Below are positions 50,501-60,074 of a stretch of 64,000 nt of DNA, in pieces (the stretch's first letter is position 1; every line of letters begins with the position of its first letter). The DNA lies in the NCBI GenBank assembly GCA_002633025.1, contig NMRB01000432.1:1-64000 (forward strand), given 5' to 3'. The notes under the pieces are model-generated. The model did not search any database. It was not told where the DNA came from and was given only the letters and a program-made list of their open reading frames with translations. The DNA is from Notospermus geniculatus. Lineage: Eukaryota > Nemertea > Pilidiophora > Heteronemertea > Lineidae. The translations under genes and the position numbers were made by a program.

Positions 50501-52568
50501 CACCTTTCTCATGTCCTTCAAGGGTGAAGTTGGGTGTGGGTGACCCAAGTTGCCAGACCTGGGAATCAATAGAGCAAACAGTATAAACATAATGATCTCT
50601 GAAGTTTTCAGTGCCAAGACCCTCATCGCCAAGAATGACAAGTCATTTAATTTGCCAAAGACATGCTTTGCCTTCCTGAAACTTCAGTGATAGTTGTCAA
50701 AAGTCCCACAGACAAAATCTGCTTCATTTCAATATCAATTTTTGCCTTGGAGATCTCTCTCTCTCTCACCTTGACTGTCCTGTCCAGAGATGCACTGGCA
50801 AATGTGTTGTTGTCTTTTGGATTGATAACTATCTGCATGACATAGTGGGTATGTCCCTCGAATACCTGTGTGCATGTCCATTTCTTATCCCAATCCCACA
50901 ACTTAATCAACATGTCATCTGAAATAAGGACATGGTAATATTTTAGAACACACATTAGAGAAGGCATAGGAATGTGACTCAAAGTGATGAACACTATTGG
51001 TACTCTACTTACCACTACTAGTTAGAATGTAAGGCTGAGTGGGGTGAACGGCAATTGCACGGAGGTAATCAGAATGGGCTTCATACTGATGAACACGCTC
51101 TAGTGTATTGTAGTTGAATACACGCACACTCATATCATCCTGGAAGAAACAATCATACATAACTTAGCAAATGACAAAATTGAGGATGACTTTTTAAACA
51201 TTATGAAGTAATTCTGAAAATCTACAGCTCTAGCTGCTTCATTAATACATGTATCTGACTGTTGCTGATAAATACACTGTAGATCTGTACCAGTTGTCGA
51301 AAGGAAGTTCGGGATTCGGGCAGGAGTTGACTTCTTGGAAAGGCCTTTGGAATGGCTTCATTCTTATTACAGGAACAATGGAGATCAATACTTACTGATC
51401 CTGTGACCACCCAATTCTTCCTTGCAACAAACTTTGCAGCCCTAACAGGCAGGTCACAGACCTCAAACGATTTGATAAGTTGCTGAAGAAGAAGAAACAA
51501 ACCATATATACTCCACCATTTGTAGCAAGTTTATGGCTGAAGCTGGTAGGCCTACAAAATGAAATGGTGAGACAGGAGAAATGGAAGGAACTACCATGCT
51601 ACAAACACTAACCTGGCTCTCATGATTCCAGATGTGGACATTACCATTGTACAAACTTGCCAACATCCATGGTTCTGTCGGATGAAGATCAACACACTTC
51701 ACTCGATCAGAACGAGCGGAGAGTTTTCGCTTGATGTCTAACCTCAGTGGCTGGAAAAGACAGCAAATGAACCAATCACAAATCAGTCAATATTATCTTT
51801 TTATCTTTGACCTAATTAATTCCCAGATGATGCCTCGTCTTCACTTTTTTCATAAGTTCTCCACAAGTTCAATATTGTCATGATGTAAAAGATGTAGGGT
51901 TAGGCCTAACTGCGACAATACTTCGACAACAATAACAAAATAGGCCTATAGATAGACCCCTTGCGCTTATCAGCCCAGGGTGTAAACATTAACCTCGCCC
52001 TAGGGGGCCTAATGCATTTGTACAGTTGGCTCCTGTGCTTACCGTCGGCACAATGCACTAGGCCCAAGGTTTGTTGACACCTTCTGGCTGTAATGGCCGA
52101 CTTGCGCAAGTGGTCTATTGCACAGCATCAAGCATGCTTCCTTGCGAAACGAGAGGTCACCCGATGATTGGCGATTGTCACATTTTGTGGTCATGGTGGT
52201 GAGGGGATTGGTCAATTTTTATTATTGGCACGCCTAAATTGATGAATTCCATCATGAGATGCCAACACAGTGCGACATTTGGTTCAGGCCTGGTGCCAAG
52301 CTTGAGAGGCCAATCTGTCGTGTACATATCACAGTGCATTGCATATGACACCCTGTACATTTTCACTCCAAGCAAGAAGTCTGCCGGTGAAAACGGCGTT
52401 TTTAGAACGCCAAAAAACACCTGCGAAAGTAGATATCCCTTGAATAAATCGGTACATAGGATTCGGGATAAACTGAAATTTCGGGCCCTAGTAATGAAAT
52501 ATCATGATCTTCATCACGGATCGGAAAATATGCATTTAATCAACAGAAACAAGGTTGCTTCTCACCAT
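41587..52568 (-). CDS. COPB2: COPB2, coatomer subunit beta-prime, complete, 19 coding exons
   Basis: Exons in transcript order: 52568-52566 (start codon only), 51750-51613, 51482-51396, 51139-51013, 50918-50770, 50558-50412, 50259-50017, 49806-49607, 49457-49258, 49073-48967, 48869-48726, 48369-48239, 48135-47928, 47805-47480, 47140-47048, 46878-46698, 46604-46464, 45904-45731, 41622-41587; 2,835 nt, 944 residues. All phases agree. The N-terminal third is WD40 beta-propeller ([48 protein letters not shown]). A second propeller follows ([18 protein letters not shown]), then an alpha-solenoid ([32 protein letters not shown]) and an acidic tail ending [11 protein letters not shown]. The protein is a COPI coat subunit that binds dilysine cargo signals for Golgi-to-ER transport. 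The start exon splices at ATG|GTGAGA. The last intron is 4.1 kb and repeat-filled. COPB2 and TMEM107 are divergent. Confidence 0.97.
42544..43109. mobile_element. nested non-autonomous DNA elements in COPB2 intron 18
   Basis: The outer ends CAGGGTCGGATCC and GGATCCGGCCCTG are inverted repeats with CAGGG/CCCTG termini like hAT elements, flanked by CTTAT on both sides. Within it, GCAAGGGCGTAGGCTGG (42606) and CCAGCCTACGCCCTTGG (42892) bound a second foldback. No transposase is present. Confidence 0.6.
43110..45730. other. remainder of COPB2 intron 18
   Basis: AT-rich intronic sequence. It contains a near-repeat (43870-43950 against 44103-44170, sharing GTGTCCAAATAGAG-like words) and a tRNA-derived SINE at 44655-44850. 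No exon signal found. Confidence 0.5.
44655..44850 (+). mobile_element. tRNA-derived SINE
   Basis: AGCTTGGTGCAGTGGAATGC is A-box-like and CCCGGGTTCAATTCCC is B-box-like. The body has GTAGGTTTCCTCCCACACTA and GAGCCAATAATG, the same family as 19345-19625. Confidence 0.7.
48462..48680. repeat. foldback repeat in COPB2 intron 11
   Basis: ATATGTGACCCGTCACAGC at the left pairs loosely with GTGATGAGTCACATATATC at the right, and GTCGCATGTCGCTCAGA with GAGCGACATGCCAC. The tgtgacccgt...agcaaaa word recurs at 59165. Confidence 0.6.
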
Positions 52569-53199
52569 TTTTCACGGTGTTGGACTCACATACGTGGCCT
52601 GGCTTACTGCGCATGTCAGAAAGAAAGTTGAAAACACGAACGACGGAAAGCGGACTGAAACCGAGTGGGCGAACAATATCTTCAGTATCACTCATCAATC
52701 AAGTCACATAATCCACTCAAATCGCACATATGATGTTACATCATCCAATTACAGTCTGAAAGCCTGTGATTTTACTGGATATTCCATCACTTCTCTTTTT
52801 CACTGTCGAAGACCCGGCAGATGCAGGTGCGCTGGCGTCTGGATTTTCGTTGAAGCCAGCTTCACCGACGCGTCACATGACCCGAATTCCACAAAATGGC
52901 AGACTGAAAAGAGCACGAAATTCCGATTTGTCCTGAAATAAATGATTATTTCATTGTATAAGGGAACATCTAAAATGTAAAAACTGGTTGTTAGTCTCAA
53001 GAATAGCATCTGTGGCTTCACGAGAATGAAAAATTCTTCTAATTCTATGGACGGATTGTGCATGCGCAGCATTTGATGAAATTGTTGACATTGGCAACCA
53101 AACTGTGTCTTCACTGACTGTGCATCCTGTGTACATCACACTGTACATTTTCTGCATACAGATAGGCAATAAAGAAGCCCTCCTCCAAACTCTGCCATA
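52569..53199. promoter_or_regulatory. bidirectional promoter between COPB2 (minus) and TMEM107 (plus)
   Basis: Only 631 bp separate the two start codons, so both 5' UTRs and promoters must lie here. Visible motifs: an X-box-like GTTGACATTGGCAAC at 53084-53098 (one mismatch in the left half-site), an NRF1-like GTGCATGCGCAG near 53059, and a GTCACATGAC E-box-like palindrome near 52872. No TATA box is evident. The X-box fits TMEM107 as a cilium gene. Confidence 0.6.
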
Positions 53200-55987
53200 A
53201 TGTCATCCTCACTCAATGGATTGGTGCCTACAAGATTTCTGTGTCTCACGGCACACTTAGTCATGACAATAATGATATTTTGGGTTCGGGTGAGTGTTCT
53301 TTGTTTTTAGCCCGTTGCCGTTGGTGCTAGCCCATTAGGCCTAGTTTGCTGGGAATTCACTGCCACACAATCCTTTTGAAATCAGGCCTTTCCGTTTGAC
53401 GGGCGCGAAAATGTATGCGCTTCGCAAACAATTGGATTTCTATTGTTTGCGAGGCGCATGCATTTTCGCGCCCGTCAAACGGAAAGGCCTGTGAAATACG
53501 TATATGTACATTTCCTATTCTCTTCACAGTTACCCGACCATCATCATAAAGAACTCATGTAAAAATAAAAATGTAGGTTTAGGCCTACACACATATAACG
53601 ATCTCTTGTGTTTTTTTCTAGGAATACAATGTGAGAGCAAGCCTTGGAGGTGGTTACTCACAAGAACAATATACAGCTAAGGATACAGAGTAAGTAAATA
53701 GTTGAGAAACTTAATGGCTCTTTCCTCAGAAATGCCCCTGATTTTCCACATCTTGCCAATGAGGAACCGCAGAATGAGTGTAACCCAACTGATATTTATA
53801 GTGTCCTTAAAAATTGCCTGGCAGCGGAACAAAAAATTCATAAACTTGGTGCATGGATGCTCGGAGAATTCTATGTTGATCTTCTATTCGAATATGTTAT
53901 TTTATATTCTCTTTTCAGGCTCATTATTGGTTTATCAGTGGCGCTAGGACTATTTCTAATAGAGTTTATAGGTTTCTTTGGAGGGATCTCCATGTTCATG
54001 CATTCTCAAGGTCTTATCTGTATCCTTTAATTCACTTGATTTCAATAATGGGGTCGGACCCAACTTTTCAGAAAATGAAAATAAGTATTAAAGTAAAGAG
54101 AAGGACCTAAGAAAGTTCATCTACGCGTATCTCTTCCAATTACATCAATCACTCATTTGTTTCTTCATATCATTGACTAAAATTCTGAATACTAGCCCTA
54201 CTAAAAGCCAAGAAGTAGTAGAATCGATACCATATCATCTTGAAATGTTGGTCACTTCGCCATCCGATTACGCTACACAAGAGAGAGAGTGTAGTCCGAA
54301 GGCATAGCGTTGACATTACCCTTGAAGGTTCAAGATGAACCATTTCACTTTTTCACTTATTAATTATTAAGCAAGTGACATGACCATTGTGTTCTTGCCC
54401 TCTTTAATTAGTTTGACCCAAGTGATATGATTTTCTTTATAATTCTTTTTCTATGTTGATGTCTTGTTTTTCCTCTTCTGTTTTTTTGTTGTACCTTCTC
54501 TCTCACTATTTCTGAATTGCACCAGTGTGCTTGTTTGGAGTGTGGCATGCATGTCGTGTGTTAAATCATGTGAAGTTGCATTAGTATTTGCTTACACCAT
54601 CTGCCCCATGTCTTGTTAGTGCATTGGCTACAGTGAGAGTTTTGCTATGAAGTGTTCTGCTTGTACTGAAGTTAGAACTTAGAGCTGGGACTGGGGGATA
54701 AAGATGTGACTTTGACCCCCAGCTCCCGGCCGGCAGTCTGAGCATGTTTTGCATGTACAATGTAGTCAGAATCGCTAGTTTGGTGCATTTTTCGTGAGGA
54801 GACCAGTAGAACAGAAGTATCCTTTTTGTGGTCAGTGATGTTTCTGGTGATGGGTCTCGTTTTCAGGGCTGGATTGCATTGTTTTGATAAATATATTTAG
54901 TGATTTAGTGGGCCTAAATTCAAATTTGCAGTCTCTCAAAATGCATGAATCTGACATAAGTTAATTCAGATGTATTGAACTTGATATTTGCCAGCTTTTG
55001 TCCCAAATTTGCATGGTGTCAGCACATTGTTTGATGGAGCAGGGCTTGTGGCGTTGATGTGTTTGGCTTGAACTGTTTGTTGCAGATGCCTGCAGTTGTT
55101 ATTGTTGCTGATAAGAGTTTTTCCAGACTTCTTGGGATTTTGGGATTCATCAGATCTCTGTCCAAGCCACTGTGCTTTAGCTATGGTGGTTATTGCAACC
55201 CTGAAGTTCAAATTGCATGAAATACAAGAAACTTATGCTGTAATTTGGGAAGTTTTTAAAACTATCCAACCAATATTACATATCTGTTGACAATTTGATA
55301 TTCTGGGCCTACAGAGTGTTGCCAGTGGATGTTGTGTTGAAGGATGGTGACACCATTTGTGATGCTCTGAAGTGTTTGTCCTTTCTGTGTTGAAGCGTCT
55401 TGTGTGGCTTAATGTCTTCACTCTGTTGATAGTTTAGTTCTTCATGAAGTCTTTATCAGATGATTCATAGTGCTCATTTGTTAGTTGTGCATAACTAAAA
55501 TGAGCCCAAGTTTGCCTGAGCCCAAGTTTGCCCGAGTGCACATTCCAACACCATCCGAAATACCGGTAATCTCTTGGAACAGCCCCGCCCCCGTTTGAAC
55601 TCAACGTCATATCTTTTGTCATCCTGTTTGAAAAGTCTAAAATTAAGCACACTGTCTCTCTGTGTGATTGTTACCTTTAACTTAAAAAATACAGTTAGTT
55701 TCCAATTACAGGAAAACATAAATTCCTGATTTTGAGGACAAGCTTGCTTTTTACGATGGGATGGCAGTAAAGATTGTTCATCGACATTTTGGTCATCAGT
55801 CTTGTTCCTTAACTCTTTATCAGCCATTGCCGCTCACTGCTCAGCTGCCGTATCCCTGACCTACTTCCTCTTTGAACAGTGGGATGTATCGCAGTACTGG
55901 TGGGTATTCGGATTCTGCAGCTGCGTTCCAGGAGTACTGGAAATCATCATCTGGATAGCAGTCCTTGGATTTAAACGCAGATTTTAG
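53200..55987 (+). CDS. TMEM107: TMEM107, ciliary transition-zone four-pass membrane protein (canonical isoform)
   Basis: Exons: 53200-53289, 53622-53689, 53919-54019, 55824-55987; 423 nt, 140 residues, the same length as the human protein. The sequence has the family pattern GLVPTRFLCLTAHLV ... SVALGLFLIEFIGFFGGISM ... AAHCSAAVSLTYFLFEQW ... GFKRRF, with four hydrophobic segments. TMEM107 is part of the MKS module at the ciliary transition zone, controlling ciliary membrane composition and Hedgehog signalling. Introns 1 and 2 have ordinary GT-AG sites. Intron 3 (54020-55823) has GTATCCTTTAATTC at the donor and TTCCTTAAC 10 bases before the acceptor, the classical U12-type pair. A second last exon follows at 57359 (separate entry). 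AATAAA at 56213 follows the stop. Confidence 0.95.
53383..53491. repeat. near-perfect hairpin in TMEM107 intron 1
   Basis: CAGGCCTTTCCGTTTGACGG at the left is mirrored by CCGTCAAACGGAAAGGCCTG at the right. The arms are about 48 bp (including GCGCGAAAATG and CATTTTCGCGC) with a short central loop. Confidence 0.9.
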
Positions 55988-56212
55988 AGGAGCATGGACC
56001 TGGTCCATAATATGCAGCTTTCATTAACTTCACTTGTTACCGTCCAGTGACTCACATTCAAGTGCAGGATTTTACTGCGCTGCTTTTAGCTAGTATCAGA
56101 GGGACAGATCAGTTAGCATGGAAAGTAGTACAGATAATACTTTATAGCTGATTTGACAAGGTTGTGGGTCCTTCAATTCAGTTGCCAGACCAGTACTACA
56201 TGTACATGGTGG

Positions 56213-56218
56213 AATAAA
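56213..56218 (+). terminator. TMEM107 proximal polyadenylation signal
   Basis: AATAAA lies 226 bases after the canonical stop. Another AATAAA at 56723 is followed by a GT-rich stretch (TCTTGTGTGGTGGTG). Either would end the transcript before the alternative exon at 57359. Confidence 0.5.
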
Positions 56219-57017
56219 GTGATCTTTGTGCGATCGGTGAGATTGCCGTGATGTGTTGTTAATCAAGGTCTTCTCAAATGAGGACTCGAGATTAAAACAT
56301 TGGCTCATATCTCATAATGAGATTTAGCTCTTCAAATGTAGCGATGGAAGACCCGGATAGGGAGACACCTTGTTACTTGTATATATAGCAACAAGTTGAA
56401 AAGGGGTAACCAAATCTTAGGCTCAGCAGATATAACTTTCGCCAATCCACAGGAAGTTAACAAACAAGTAACTTTTGAACACCTTGTATGAAGACCCGTT
56501 ATCTACAGTTATGACAGTCTTTGGCAGTCAAGAGGTGAGAGCTCAATTAAATTGATACTTTTCTGTTTGTTGATTTGGGTACACATACCCAGTATACAGT
56601 TGTGGATAGCATAGCAGCCTCTATTTCCGAGTGAAATGTGCCCATACTAGGTGCTTGAAGTCATACAAGAAAGCAGTAGGAATAGAAAGATGTACATAGT
56701 TGATTGCAGGGAATGTTTTAGAAATAAAGTTTTTTTGTAAGTTTCTCCACGTTGTTATCTTATTCTCTGTCTTGTGTGGTGGTGAGCGAGATTGAAATTG
56801 ATGATTGCGTGTGTGTTGATTACCTGCATCTTTGCTTTTCTCTATTTTTTTGCACATCAAATTGATTTTTTTTGTTCACGGCAAATTAAAGAGCCGAATA
56901 TCAAATGCAGCCTCACAAACATATTGTTTTGAAAAGGATGTTATTTAGGACTCCAATAGGCAATCTGGGCTGCTGTCCACAGAGTCCCTATCCATGTTGA
57001 TAGTTTCGACAAACCTG

Positions 57018-57166
57018 GAGCCATATTTATGAAGCCTTCACAACTTTGCGTTCACGCAAGTCTATTGTTTGGCTGCACATGCCCTATTGTTCACTGACTG
57101 CCTTACTATACAATAGATTTGCATGAACGCAAAGTTGCGAAGGCTTCATAAATATGGCTCCAGGGG
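57018..57166. mobile_element. foldback element between the two TMEM107 terminal exons
   Basis: CTGGAGCCATATTTATGAAG at the left is mirrored by CTTCATAAATATGGCTCCAG at the right, with further pairing of AACTTTGCGTTCACGCAAG against TGAACGCAAAGTTGCG. The rest of 55988-57358 is unique sequence. Confidence 0.85.
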
Positions 57167-57358
57167 CCTTATTCACAAACCATACTTAGATTTGTGCATT
57201 CGCAGCGTCCTCTTAAACCATTAATTGTTCAGTGGTTTATGTACAATAACTCCTGGAATGTTACGAACTGTACTGGGCCAATTTGGAAATGGTTAAGTGC
57301 TCGAAGTTTGACAAGGAACACCAGGTGCACTATGATTTCTCCTTGACTGATTCACCAG

Positions 57359-57519
57359 CTATGGCTTCACACGTCGGGGGTTGTGCTGGTTTGATGTATA
57401 TCATTTGGGACCATTTGGGAGTTGGGGAAATCTGGTTGGTGATAGGAGCATCGAACGGTATACCAGCATTCCTGGATTTGATAATCATGATCAACAAGCT
57501 GGCCATCAGGAAGGTTTAG
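57359..57519 (+). CDS. TMEM107: TMEM107 alternative terminal exon (4b)
   Basis: This 161-nt frame starts in the same phase as the canonical exon 4, after AG at 57357-57358 and a U12-like branch site TCCTTGAC at 57340-57347 (12 bases from branch A to the AG). Translation begins SMASHVGGCAGLMYIIWD and ends IMINKLAIRKV. It aligns without gaps to canonical exon 4 over 53 positions. About 15 are identical by eye (H5, L12, Y14, W26, G30, P36, the II pair) and most others conservative; D/E, K/R and I/L/V exchanges predominate. Joined to exons 1-3 it gives a 139-residue protein with a different third and fourth membrane segment. The 57283 upstream ATG frame is probably incidental. A separate retrogene is unlikely because the homology starts exactly at the splice site. 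Confidence 0.8.
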
Positions 57520-58847
57520 ACGTGAAGTCACTCGGGCTAAGGTGATGATGATACTCATTGGAAAAAACTGTTCTAAAGACTGAGGAAAACCATCAAATTA
57601 GGAGAGCATGCAGTCCAAGTATTTTGCAGCAGCTTCAACGCTAAGGGCTTCACTGAACCTTTGCACACTGTGATACTAAGCTAAGAGATGAATCTTGTCC
57701 ATGGTAATGTATGTGCAGTATTTTTGTGTTCTACAAGGGTTTGAAGACAACTTTGTTCTTCAAACTGCCATGAGCCTCCTCAGCATGATGTTAATAATGC
57801 GTTAGCCAACTTTACATCTATTCGAAATCTTCCGTCCGTTTCTGTATGGCAGAAATTTCAAGGAGCTTGCATGCATTTAGAGTTCTGATAATCATTGACA
57901 CTTGTTTCACGAGTCGCAATGGCCAGGAACAAGAGTATATGACATTTAAGATAGGAATAAGTGATATTTTTAGATACAAATCTAGGTAGTGGAGTGATCA
58001 TTACAATACTAGTAGGCAGTATTTTATCATGGATATCATTTTTGTTGACGGAGGTGAATAACCTTGAAATAATGCAATAGGAAATTCTGTGCTTCAATAT
58101 CTGTTACAGATTTTTTATCAAATAATTCTCATTTGTTTTTGTTTGCTGTGTATACATGTACTTTAAATAACATTTTAACCGAGGAGGTGGAGGCCTGTAT
58201 GTCGTGATTATGATGATACAAATGTACTTACTTTAAACAGGCAGCCTATAGCCCCTGAAAAAAAATCCTTCCTGTTTATAAAGGAAGCCATATGCATAAA
58301 ACATAAGTGTAAAATTTCCCTTAAATTGTTCCCAACAAAATATAAGAGAAATTTTACCCTTTAATAATATAAAATGAAAAGTTGTCTCCAAATTTCGCAA
58401 ATTTTGAACCCCAACCGGGGTCTTCCTCAGGCACTTTCTTGGTAAGAGATTACAGAAAAGACATGTTATTGACCGTCCGTGATGAAAATTCAGGAGACTG
58501 TCCAGAAAAAAACTGCTGAATACATCTAATCTGCTGACTTGCCAAAGAAATTTAGGTTCTCTTTTCAGATTATAAATGCGTTGTAAATATCTTGCCGTGC
58601 TTTTTATGAAATTCAGAACAAAAGAAGTTGAATACTCATACTCCATGTATTATACTCTTCAGTTGACATTCAATTGATTGTAAGGTGATAAATTTCAGAA
58701 AATATTATCAAGAGATGTCAATTTCTACATAATGCAAGTACTCTGCTGAATTGCAATATGGTATTTTGGATTGCAATATATATGGTATTTTGTTAACATA
58801 CATTGTAGCAAAGTTTAACTAACTCACAATTCGTTGGTTATGGCTGG

Positions 58848-58974
58848 GTTGACATGGAGCTACATGGTACACGGATATGCCGGCGAACAATGGTTTCACA
58901 AAGGGTTCATGACCATGAAACCTTTGTTTGCAAGCCGTGTCCGTGTAGGTGTAGCTCTATGTGAACCCGGCCTT
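58848..58974. repeat. foldback element
   Basis: GTTGACATGGAGCTACATGG at the left pairs with GTAGCTCTATGTGAACCCGG at the right, and TACACGGATATGCC with GCAAGCCGTGTCCGTG inside. Its duplicate is at about 61403-61527. Confidence 0.75.
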
Positions 58975-59090
58975 TGGGCCGTACCTGTAAATTATCATAT
59001 TTATGTTTTATAATTTAATTACACATTGGTTGAGGTTTTTTCATCAGTTATTTTGTTCGTTCTGTTGTTCAGTTATCATGCAGGGTGACG

Positions 59091-59096
59091 AATAAA
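59091..59096 (+). terminator. candidate polyadenylation signal for the exon 4b transcript
   Basis: AATAAA is followed by TTCTTGTCGTATTTGTTC, about 1.6 kb after the exon 4b stop. It is duplicated at about 61646. Use is inferred. Confidence 0.3.
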
Positions 59097-59227
59097 CATG
59101 GTATTATTTCAAAATTCTTGTCGTATTTGTTCTTACTCGACACCCACTGATCACTCCTATCAAATGTGACCCGTTCCAGCAAAAAGCAGGCACCTGTCCC
59201 AAAGCACTGGCAGTACCTTAGATTAAA

Positions 59228-59452
59228 TTGAAGAATCGCTGTCCAGCACAAACCTGGCACCAACAGCTGATTTTGCTCACTGGCGATGAGATAGCTGTTC
59301 AGGAATCAGCAGTGTATGATGCCGTGACGTTGTTTGCCCGCGACAGGGACGGCGACGTGACGGATCTTAAGGTCTCTAATTATTCAAAGGACTTCGCTTC
59401 AACAGCCAGAAGGGTTCTTAGCTTGGTGATTTTGAGGTACATGTATGTTTAA
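59228..59452 (+). other. 74-codon open frame conserved between the duplicate copies
   Basis: An ATG-initiated frame reading MKNRCPAQTWHQQ... to ...LVILRYMYV is identical at protein level in the second copy (61782-62006). Internal codons are GC-richer than the surroundings (CGCGACAGGGACGGCGACG). I recognise no family. It begins near a repeat word (gtgacccgttccagcaaaaa), and identity between near-identical copies is weak evidence of coding. Confidence 0.25.
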
Positions 59453-59926
59453 GTCAGTTAAAACTAACAGACTTCAAGCCTTTGTAGACTTTTAAGCATT
59501 GTTTATTCACATGAATGTTACTAAGTCATCACTGAGATAATAGAGTAACAATTCCTTTTGGATCTCCGTCTCAGCTCAACATGCACATTGTCACATACAA
59601 AACACAAGGAATTGTTCAATAAATACAAGTATTGTATGATTATTAACAAAATAGCATTCATTGTCCTTCAGATACGTGTAATAGAAAGAGTCCATCTTAT
59701 GTCAAAGTTAGTGCACCCAAAAAACTGTCTAGTACTCCGCTCATGATCAACACATTCAGGTGTGTTACTCGGCAAAATTTGTGCAGCGATTCCTAAAGCT
59801 AGGAATCCACTGCTGATTTTCTGCGTTGCGACTTGCTTTGCAACCTGCCACCTGCGATTGAATACAATTGCGAGGAACTGATTCCAGTCACCGACCGATT
59901 GCCGACTGAAATTTACCACATCTTCN

Positions 59927-60074
59927 CGTCGGGGGTTGTGCTGGTTTGATGTATATCATTTGGGATCACTTGGGAGTTGGGGAAATCTGGTTGGTGATAG
60001 GAGCATCGAACGGTATACCAGCATTCCTGGATTTGATAATCATGATCAACAAGCTGGCCATCAGGAAGGTTTAG
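59927..60074 (+). pseudogene. truncated duplicate of TMEM107 exon 4b
   Basis: It carries the last 49 codons including the stop and encodes the same residues as the intact exon 4b. The 5' splice context is replaced by unrelated MITE sequence across the undetermined base. Either an assembly duplicate or a genuine broken copy. Confidence 0.75.

Larger units (their letters stand above)
57372..59925 (+). repeat. first copy of a 2.55 kb tandem duplication
   Basis: It begins inside TMEM107 exon 4b (CGTCGGGGGTTGTGC) and matches 59927-62480 with a constant offset near 2,555 apart from small indels. It includes the 3' end of exon 4b, its probable 3' UTR, a foldback at 58848-58974 and half of a MITE (59791-59925). 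A single undetermined base (59926) separates the copies. Confidence 0.9.

Noticed and set aside
57283-57519. A free-standing small gene starting at the ATG at 57283
   Set aside because: Homology to TMEM107 begins exactly at the 57359 splice junction, and the upstream 25 codons include the branch site and show no similarity, so it is better read as an alternative exon.
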